Positions 23,530 through 29,142 of a stretch of 46,067 nucleotides of DNA are shown here, one piece after another (position 1 is the stretch's first letter; every line of letters begins with the position of its first letter). The translations under genes were made by a program, and so were the position numbers. This stretch comes from Catenulispora rubra (GTDB taxonomy: Bacteria > Actinomycetota > Actinomycetes > Streptomycetales > Catenulisporaceae), in assembly GCF_015356825.1 (NCBI RefSeq), contig NZ_JAACYW010000063.1, forward strand, positions 1 to 46,067. The letters run 5' to 3'. A model generated the notes under the pieces. That model did not search any database. It saw nothing but the letters and a program-made list of their open reading frames with translations, and had not been told where the DNA came from.

Positions 23530-24168
23530 TCAGCCCAGCTCGACGATCTCCTGCACGACCGGCTGCAGATCGGCGTAGCGCGTGCGTCCGAAGAACTCTG
23601 CCGCGATCCGGCCGTTCCCGTCCAGCACGTAGGTCGTGGGGGTGGCGATCGGGATCCAGGGCCGGAAGCCGAGCGTCGCCGTCTCGTCCCCGTCGAAGAT
23701 CGACGGGTAGGTGATGCCGTACTCGCGCTCGAAGGTCGTCCCGGCCGCGGAGTTGTCCCGGATGTCGACGCCGACGAAGCGCACGCCTTCAGCCTTCGTC
23801 TCGGCCGACAACCGAGCCAGATCCGGCGCCTCGGCCCGGCACGGGTCGCACCAGGACCCCCAGACGTTGATCACCACGACATGCCCGCGCAGGTCCGCGA
23901 TGTCCAGATGGTCGCCGGTCAGCGTGGCTCCGGCCAGGGTCGGGGTGACGGTCCGCTTCTCCATAGCCAACACCCGGCCGTAAACCGGCGCTCCCGTGGA
24001 CTTCGACCCGCCTGCCAGCAGGTCACGACCGAACACCGCGGCGCCGACGACGACAGCGACCACGACTACACCGGCCGGCAGCCTGCGGTGCCGCCGTCGC
24101 GGACTCACGGATTCGGACTTCGTCACGCTCACGGCGTCGGGTTCCCGCGTCGTGCTGTCACCGCTCAT
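23530..24168 (-). CDS. Membrane-anchored thioredoxin-like TlpA/ResA protein
   Basis: 212 residues from ATG 24168 with AGGAGG five bases upstream. One N-terminal membrane anchor (VVVVAVVVGAAVFG) places the thioredoxin domain outside. The active site is GSWCDPC (Cys107 and Cys110), followed by DLARLSAETKAEGVRFVGVD, the FEREYGITYPS block and IATPTTYVLDGNG with the cis-Pro. It would reduce disulfides, for example in apocytochrome c or a copper-binding protein, receiving electrons from CcdA. The gene is divergent from ccdA across a 114-base region holding a 27-bp palindrome. Confidence 0.92.
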   Translation of the reverse strand: MSGDSTTREPDAVSVTKSESVSPRRRHRRLPAGVVVVAVVVGAAVFGRDLLAGGSKSTGAPVYGRVLAMEKRTVTPTLAGATLTGDHLDIADLRGHVVVINVWGSWCDPCRAEAPDLARLSAETKAEGVRFVGVDIRDNSAAGTTFEREYGITYPSIFDGDETATLGFRPWIPIATPTTYVLDGNGRIAAEFFGRTRYADLQPVVQEIVELG

Positions 24169-24173
24169 GACCC

Positions 24174-24200
24174 CTCCTATATTCCTAAGGACTATAGGAG
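24174..24200. promoter_or_regulatory. Putative BlaI-type operator A (tlpA/ccdA)
   Basis: A 27-bp palindrome with arms CTCCTATA and TATAGGAG and core TCCTAAGGA; 12 of 13 pairs match. It contains CTAAG-N5-TAGG (24185-24198), which recurs in the promoters at 26465, 26592 and 28424. It lies in the divergent tlpA/ccdA region and overlaps the tlpA ribosome site. Confidence 0.68.
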
Positions 24201-24232
24201 ATAGGCTCGGATCCCATCTCGCCGACCCCCGA

Positions 24233-24272
24233 TCGGCGACAACCGGCCACAACCGGCGGCAAGCGGCGACAA
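24233..24272 (+). repeat. Four-copy 10-bp tandem repeat in the ccdA leader
   Basis: TCGGCGACAA, CCGGCCACAA, CCGGCGGCAA and GCGGCGACAA follow one another and end in the AAGGAG ribosome site of ccdA. Confidence 0.8.
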
Positions 24273-24282
24273 GGAGAATCCA

Positions 24283-25065
24283 GTGAGCGACCCGGGACAG
24301 CTGGCCGCGAGCGGCCCGCTCCTGGTGGCCATACCGCTGGCGCTCGCCGCCGGTGCGATCACGTTCGCCTCGCCGTGCTGCCTTCCGCTGGTGCCCGGCT
24401 ACCTGTCCTACCTCACCGGGACCACGGCGCCCGACGGCCAGTTCCAGCCGGCGGACGGAGCCGTAGCCGCGCGGCGGATGCGGCGGCGGGCAGTGGCTGG
24501 CGCGCTGTTGTTCACCACCGGATTCTCTGCGCTGTTCGCCAGCTATGGCGCGGCGTTCGGCGGTTTCGGCGCGACCCTTCTGGCGCACCAGCGCGGGCTC
24601 ACGCAGGTGCTCGGCGCGTTCACGATCCTGCTGGGACTGCTGTTCGTCGGTGCGCTGAACCGGATCCCGTTCACCATGCGCAGCCTGAAGCCCTCCTACA
24701 GCCCTCGGGCCGGCCTCGTCGGTGCGCCGCTGCTGGGCGTGATGTTCGGCTTGGGCTGGACCCCGTGCATCGGACCGACCCTGGCCGCGGTACTGGCGCT
24801 GTCCGCCGACTCCGGCACCGCCGGCCGCGGCGCGCTGCTGGCAGCGGTCTACGGCATGGGCATCGGCGTCCCGTTCGTGATCCTGGCCGCTGCTGCGGGC
24901 ACGGCGATGGGCCGGGCGACGTTCCTGCGCCGTCACGTCCGCGCGATCAACCGCGTCGGCGGCGTGCTGCTGATCGTGCTGGGTCTGTTGCAGGTCACCG
25001 GCGTCTGGACGCACCTGATGAACGAAGCCCGAACCTGGGTCTCAGGCTACGAACTACCGCTATGA
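24283..25065 (+). CDS. ccdA: CcdA-type thiol-disulfide electron transfer membrane protein
   Basis: 260 residues from GTG 24283 with AAGGAG about six bases upstream. Six membrane segments are visible. The first carries the conserved Pro-Cys region ITFASPCCLPLVPGYLSYLT and the fourth FGLGWTPCIGPTLAAVLAL, the two cysteines that shuttle electrons from cytoplasmic thioredoxin across the membrane. With the divergent TlpA it makes a complete reducing path. The 3' end overlaps the convergent M56 peptidase gene by 19 bases. A shared operator with blaI suggests common control. Confidence 0.93.
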   Translation: MSDPGQLAASGPLLVAIPLALAAGAITFASPCCLPLVPGYLSYLTGTTAPDGQFQPADGAVAARRMRRRAVAGALLFTTGFSALFASYGAAFGGFGATLLAHQRGLTQVLGAFTILLGLLFVGALNRIPFTMRSLKPSYSPRAGLVGAPLLGVMFGLGWTPCIGPTLAAVLALSADSGTAGRGALLAAVYGMGIGVPFVILAAAAGTAMGRATFLRRHVRAINRVGGVLLIVLGLLQVTGVWTHLMNEARTWVSGYELPL

Positions 25066-26048
25066 CCAAGCATCGGGCAGGTGTGGGCATACAGCGGGCA
25101 GTAGTTCATGCTGGCCACCGCGACCGCGGGCTCGGCGGCCAAGACGAACGGCACCACGATCAGCGCCAGCGCCGCGACGAGCCCGAGCCGCGAACCCCAG
25201 CGCGGCAGCGGACGCCGGCCGTCGATCAGGCGGCGGATCCGGTCGCCGACATCGCCGACGTCGCCGCCGGCGGCCAGCGCCGCGACCGGGGCGACCGGGG
25301 CGCCGGCTCCGGCCATCGACAGCAGCGCCTCGGCCAGCGTGAGCTCGTCAGTGCTCGCACACGCCGCGTCGTCGGCGGCCAACTCCACCAGGCGCCGGGT
25401 CTCGGACTCCGCGGTGGCGAACAGCGTGATCCGCGGGAAGGCGGCGGCCAGCGCGTCGGCGAAGGCCAGCGCGAGGTGATGGCGTCCGCGGACATGCGCG
25501 CGCTCGTGGGCGATCACCGCCGCCAGCTCGTCCGGCCCCAGCTTCGCCAGCGCGGCCGAGGTCAGCACGATGCGATGCCCGCGCCCGGGCAGGCAGTACG
25601 CGGCCGGGCGGCCGTCGGGGACCACCGACACGCCGGTGTCGCCGTGCACCGCCCCGACCAGGGCCAGGGTCCGGCGGTGCCGCGTGCGCTCGCGGCGGGC
25701 CGAGGCCAGGCTCCCGCCCAGACACCACAGCAACCGCGCGGCCACGGCCACGGCGAGCCCGGCGCCGACGGTGCTGACCGCCGCCCCGCCGGGCGTGGCG
25801 TACTGCGCACGCAGCGCCATCCCGCAGGCCCGCAGCAGCATCGCCAGGCCGCCGCTGATCCGCATCGTCGGCACCGCCAGCGCCAGTCCGGCCAGCAGCA
25901 CCGAGGCCACCACCGCCGCGCACAGCGCCTGCCAGGCGACGATGGCCAGGCGCGGCGCGCGGGTGGTCCACGCTGCGCGGGTCATCACGCGCGGCCCGGC
26001 GACCGCGAGCACTGCGGCGTAGGCGGCGAGTATCAGGGCGATCTTCAC
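25047..26048 (-). CDS. BlaR1/MecR1-like M56 zinc metallopeptidase
   Basis: 333 residues with about four membrane segments. The zinc motif HERAH is at residues 181-185 (LAAVIAHERAHVRGRHHLAL), and a downstream ELAADDAAC supplies the third ligand region. M56 proteases partnered with BlaI degrade or inactivate the repressor after an external signal; no penicillin-binding sensor domain is attached here. GTG 26048 overlaps the blaI stop by four bases (GTGA), indicating coupled translation. Confidence 0.9.
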   Translation of the reverse strand: MKIALILAAYAAVLAVAGPRVMTRAAWTTRAPRLAIVAWQALCAAVVASVLLAGLALAVPTMRISGGLAMLLRACGMALRAQYATPGGAAVSTVGAGLAVAVAARLLWCLGGSLASARRERTRHRRTLALVGAVHGDTGVSVVPDGRPAAYCLPGRGHRIVLTSAALAKLGPDELAAVIAHERAHVRGRHHLALAFADALAAAFPRITLFATAESETRRLVELAADDAACASTDELTLAEALLSMAGAGAPVAPVAALAAGGDVGDVGDRIRRLIDGRRPLPRWGSRLGLVAALALIVVPFVLAAEPAVAVASMNYCPLYAHTCPMLGHSGSS

Positions 26049-26446
26049 AAGGCTCCGCCGCTCTGGGCCTCGAAAGTCTTGGCGGCGGCCAGCGCGGTGC
26101 GCAGCTCCTCGGCCTCGGCCGGGTCCATCTGCTCGACCAGCTTGACCAGGGTCGCGGTGCGGTTCGCGCCGGACTCGAAGACCTGGTCGATCAGGGAGGC
26201 GGCGTAGTCCTCGCGGGAGTGCACGGCGCTGTAGCGGAACGCCCGGCCGTCGCGGGCCCGGGTCAGCCAGCCCTTCCGGTGCAGGATCTCCATGACCGTC
26301 TGCACCGAGTTGTAGGCGATCGGCCGCTGGCCGTTGATGGCGTCGCGGACCTCCCGGACCAGCACCGGGCCGTCGGCGGACCAGACGAAGTCCATGATCT
26401 CGGACTCCAGCTCGCCGAAGCCGCGTACTGTCTCACCGAGCGCCAT
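26045..26446 (-). CDS. blaI: BlaI/MecI/CopY-family repressor
   Basis: 133 residues from ATG 26446 with GGAGG seven bases upstream. The winged helix starts FGELESEIMDFVWSADGPVL then VREVRDAINGQRPIAYNSVQ and TVMEILHRKGWLTRARDGRA. The C-terminal dimer region has ESGANRTATLVKLVEQMDPA. Family members bind dyads over their own and target promoters and are released by proteolysis. A CTAAG-N5-TAGG element lies at 26465-26478 in its own promoter, and the same element precedes tlpA/ccdA, the cupredoxin gene and the DUF3105 gene. It forms an operon with the M56 protease. Confidence 0.92.
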   Translation of the reverse strand: MALGETVRGFGELESEIMDFVWSADGPVLVREVRDAINGQRPIAYNSVQTVMEILHRKGWLTRARDGRAFRYSAVHSREDYAASLIDQVFESGANRTATLVKLVEQMDPAEAEELRTALAAAKTFEAQSGGAL

Positions 26447-26464
26447 CCCACCACCTCCGCATGT

Positions 26465-26478
26465 CCTAACCAACTTAG
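26465..26478. promoter_or_regulatory. Putative BlaI operator B (blaI promoter)
   Basis: CCTAACCAACTTAG on the plus strand reads CTAAG-N5-TAGG on the minus strand. It lies 19 bases upstream of the blaI start, as expected for autoregulation. Confidence 0.55.
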
Positions 26479-26591
26479 AACTACGGCCACGATAGCGCGG
26501 CGTTCAAGATCGCTGGAAGCCGTCGCAGGCCGTGGCTTGGGCGCCCGGACTGCGGGCGGGTGTTGGCGGACCGGCCCTCGTGCCGTATTCT

Positions 26592-26605
26592 CCCAAACTA
26601 CTTAG
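26592..26605. promoter_or_regulatory. Putative BlaI operator C (cupredoxin gene)
   Basis: CCCAAACTACTTAG reads CTAAG-N5-TGGG on the minus strand, one base off the shared element. It lies 42 bases upstream of the cupredoxin lipoprotein start. Confidence 0.5.
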
Positions 26606-26646
26606 GTGGATTGGGGACCGGTCCGCCGCGACCCCGAGGAGTCTCC

Positions 26647-27030
26647 ATGGCCCGTCGTCGATCCCGGGCGATACCGCTGGCGGCGCTCGCCGTCACCGTC
26701 TTCGGAATCGCCGCGTGCTCGTCGGCCAAGTCGACTCCCACCGCGGCGGCCGGCGGCGCGGGCACGGGTCCGGTGCGGATCTCGGTGCAGATCGCGCATC
26801 ACAAGGTCAGCCCGGCCGACGCGGTCCACGACGTCCACCTCGGCGACGAGGTCGTGCTCACCGTGACCAGCGACGCCGACGACGAGGTGCACCTGCACGG
26901 CTACGACAAGGAGATCGAGATCGCCGCCGGCAAGCCCGGGACCATCGACTTCACCGCGAACCTGCCGGGGATCTTCGAGGTCGAGACGCACAAGTCGAAC
27001 CTGCAGCTGCTGCAGATCGAAGTGAAGTGA
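26647..27030 (+). CDS. Cupredoxin-like lipoprotein
   Basis: 127 residues; the ATG has GAGGAG about five bases upstream. The lipobox is GIAACSS. The mature part is a single cupredoxin-like beta-sandwich (HDVHLGDEVVLTVTSDADDE, then VHLHGYDKEIEIAAGKPGTI and GIFEVETHKSNLQLLQIEV). VHLHGYD and ETH would place His residues near the usual metal site, but the canonical Cys and Met ligands are not visible, so copper binding is uncertain. It is coupled by GTGA overlap to the membrane protein that follows, and a BlaI-like element lies upstream. Confidence 0.85.
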   Translation: MARRRSRAIPLAALAVTVFGIAACSSAKSTPTAAAGGAGTGPVRISVQIAHHKVSPADAVHDVHLGDEVVLTVTSDADDEVHLHGYDKEIEIAAGKPGTIDFTANLPGIFEVETHKSNLQLLQIEVK

Positions 27031-28388
27031 GCCCGGCGATGCCGGCGGACATATCCCCGTCGAACGTCGTCATCCTCGCCCACGGCGTCGGCGGGCGCCG
27101 CGACCTGCCGATCCCGTTCAACTCGGTTCTGGTCGGGGGAGGGCTCGCCGTGGCGGTGTCCTTCGCGGCGCTGCTGGTGCTGTGGCCGACGCCGAAGCTG
27201 CGCGGCGCTCGGGCCGGGAGGGCGTTGCCGGGCTGGGTCACGATGGCCGTCGACGCCCCGGAGACTCGGTGGCTGCTGCGCGGACTGGGGCTGCTGCTCG
27301 GCGGGTTCACCGCGGTCGCGGCGTTGTTTGGCCGCGTCGATGACCTCAACCCGACGGCCACCTTCGTCTTCGTCGTGTTCTGGGTCGGGCTGGTGCCCGC
27401 TTCGCTGCTGCTCGGCCCGATCTGGCGACAGCTCAACCCGCTGCGCACGGTGCATCTGGCGATCTCCGCCGTGCTGCGCCGCGACCCGGTTCAAGGTTTC
27501 GCCGAGCTTCCGGCGGGCGTCGGCTACTACCCGGCCGCGGTGGGGCTGCTGGCGTTCACCTGGCTGGAGCTGGCTGGTCCGAACCGCGACGATCCGCGCG
27601 TGCTCGCGTTGTGGTTCGGCGTCTACGGCGTCGTCCACGTTGGTGCGGCGACCGTGTTCGGCTCGGGTTGGTTCGACCGCTGCGACGCCTTCGAGGCCTA
27701 TTCGACGCTGATCGGACATATGGCGCCGATCGGCAGGCGCGCCGACGGCCAGATCGTGGTGCGCAACCCGCTGGACGGCCTGGCCTCGCTGGAAGCCGGG
27801 CCGGGGTTGGTGGCGATCGTCTCGGTGATGCTCGGCTCGACCGCTTTCGACGGCGCCTCGGCCTCCCCGGCCTGGGCCTCGCGCGTCCAGTCCGGGCCGC
27901 TCGGTGTGACGTGGGCGAACACGCTCGGCCTGGTCGTGGTGGTGGCTTTCGTCGCGGCCAGCTTCAGTGCGGTCATGTATCTGTCGACCCGGCTGGCCGG
28001 GACCGGCGATGTGCCTGCGGGTGCGGCGGCCGGACGGTTCGCGCACTCGCTGATTCCCATCGCGGCCGGCTACGTGATCGCGCACTACTTCTCGCTGCTG
28101 GTCTTCAACGGCCAACAGGCGCTGATCCTCGCCTCCGACCCGCTCGTGGACGGTGCGAACCTGTTCGGCACCGCCGGGCACGTCGTCGACTACCGTCTGA
28201 TCAGCCTGAGTACGATCTCCCTGGTCCAGGTCGCTGGCGTGGTGATCGGCCACGTCATCGGCACCGTGTCCGCGCACGACCGCGCCACCGAGCTGTTCCC
28301 CAAGTCCCTCGTCCGCAGCCAGCTGCCGCTGCTGGCCCTTATGGTCGGCTACACCCTCGGCGGCCTGGCACTGCTGTTCTCCGCCTGA
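27027..28388 (+). CDS. Polytopic membrane protein (fenitrothion hydrolase-like annotation group)
   Basis: 453 residues from GTG 27027, overlapping the lipoprotein stop by four bases. About 10-12 membrane segments are seen. The signature segments are ILAHGVGGRRDLPIPF near the start, FDRCDAFEAYSTLIGHMAPI in the middle, FAHSLIPIAAGYVIAHYFSL and VIGHVIGTVSAHDRATEL near the end. I recall this family being annotated fenitrothion hydrolase in actinobacteria, which is poorly founded. The several conserved His residues within or near membranes suggest metal or heme handling. Next to a cupredoxin and DUF3105 protein, a role in metal insertion or transport is possible but unproven. Confidence 0.82.
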   Translation: MSPAMPADISPSNVVILAHGVGGRRDLPIPFNSVLVGGGLAVAVSFAALLVLWPTPKLRGARAGRALPGWVTMAVDAPETRWLLRGLGLLLGGFTAVAALFGRVDDLNPTATFVFVVFWVGLVPASLLLGPIWRQLNPLRTVHLAISAVLRRDPVQGFAELPAGVGYYPAAVGLLAFTWLELAGPNRDDPRVLALWFGVYGVVHVGAATVFGSGWFDRCDAFEAYSTLIGHMAPIGRRADGQIVVRNPLDGLASLEAGPGLVAIVSVMLGSTAFDGASASPAWASRVQSGPLGVTWANTLGLVVVVAFVAASFSAVMYLSTRLAGTGDVPAGAAAGRFAHSLIPIAAGYVIAHYFSLLVFNGQQALILASDPLVDGANLFGTAGHVVDYRLISLSTISLVQVAGVVIGHVIGTVSAHDRATELFPKSLVRSQLPLLALMVGYTLGGLALLFSA

Positions 28389-28423
28389 GCCGCACCCGGC
28401 GTAGCCGGAACCACCACCCATCG

Positions 28424-28445
28424 ACTAATCTTCTTAGGAGATTAG
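28424..28445. promoter_or_regulatory. Putative BlaI operator D (DUF3105 gene)
   Basis: CTAATCT and AGATTAG arms flank CTTAG in a 21-bp palindrome (28425-28445) with 9 of 10 pairs matched. On the minus strand it reads CTAAG-N5-TAGT. It lies 45 bases upstream of the DUF3105 start, within the expected promoter. Confidence 0.62.
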
Positions 28446-28490
28446 GTATCCGGCCGCTGAGCCCACGCGGCCTCGCCGTAAGGAGCAGGC

Positions 28491-29129
28491 ATGGCCACCG
28501 GGAAGAACACCAGCAGCAAGGCCAAGAGCGCCGCCGCCGCACGCGAACGCGTGGCCGCCGCGCAGGCCGAGGCGAAGCGCAAGGCCCGCCGCGGCAAGAT
28601 GATCTTCCGCGGGATCCTGGTCCTGCTGCTGGCCGGCATCGTCGGCACCATCACCGCCGTCGTCCTGGCCTCGCAGGCCTCGGCGAACATAGCCGGGGTC
28701 AAATCCTTCAGCGGGCTCAGCCGCAACCACGTCACCACGCCGGTGACCTACCCGCAGACCCCGCCGGTCGGCGGCGACCACGCCCCGGTCTGGCTCAACT
28801 GCGGCGTCTACACCGCGCCGGTCGCCAACGAGAACGCCGTCCACGCCATGGAGCACGGCGCCGTCTGGGTCACCTACCAGCCGGGTATCGGCGCCGGCCA
28901 GATCGCCACCCTTTCCGCCGACGTCCACGGCAAGGCCTACACCGTCCTGAGCCCGTACCCGACGCAGCCCTCGCCCATCACCGTGACCGCCTGGGGCAAG
29001 CAGCTCAACGTCGACTCCGCCACCGACGCGCGGATCGCCAAGTTCATCAGCAAGTACATGCAGGGCCCGCAGACGCCGGAGCCCGGCGCCGCCTGCACCG
29101 GCGGCACCGGGACCCCGAACGGCTCTTGA
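28491..29129 (+). CDS. DUF3105 membrane-anchored protein
   Basis: 212 residues; the ATG has AAGGAG six bases upstream. A basic, Ala/Lys-rich cytoplasmic N-terminus (ARERVAAAQAEAKRKARRG) precedes one membrane segment (GILVLLLAGIVGTITAVVLA). The external domain has the conserved DUF3105 blocks PVGGDHAPVWLNCGVYTAPV, NAVHAMEHGAVWVTYQPG and VLSPYPTQPSPITVTAWGKQ. The GGDH, NCG and MEHG motifs supply His and Cys residues that could bind a metal, but the family role is unknown. The palindrome upstream links it to the BlaI set. Confidence 0.92.
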   Translation: MATGKNTSSKAKSAAAARERVAAAQAEAKRKARRGKMIFRGILVLLLAGIVGTITAVVLASQASANIAGVKSFSGLSRNHVTTPVTYPQTPPVGGDHAPVWLNCGVYTAPVANENAVHAMEHGAVWVTYQPGIGAGQIATLSADVHGKAYTVLSPYPTQPSPITVTAWGKQLNVDSATDARIAKFISKYMQGPQTPEPGAACTGGTGTPNGS

Positions 29130-29142
29130 TGCTTGAGCGGCG

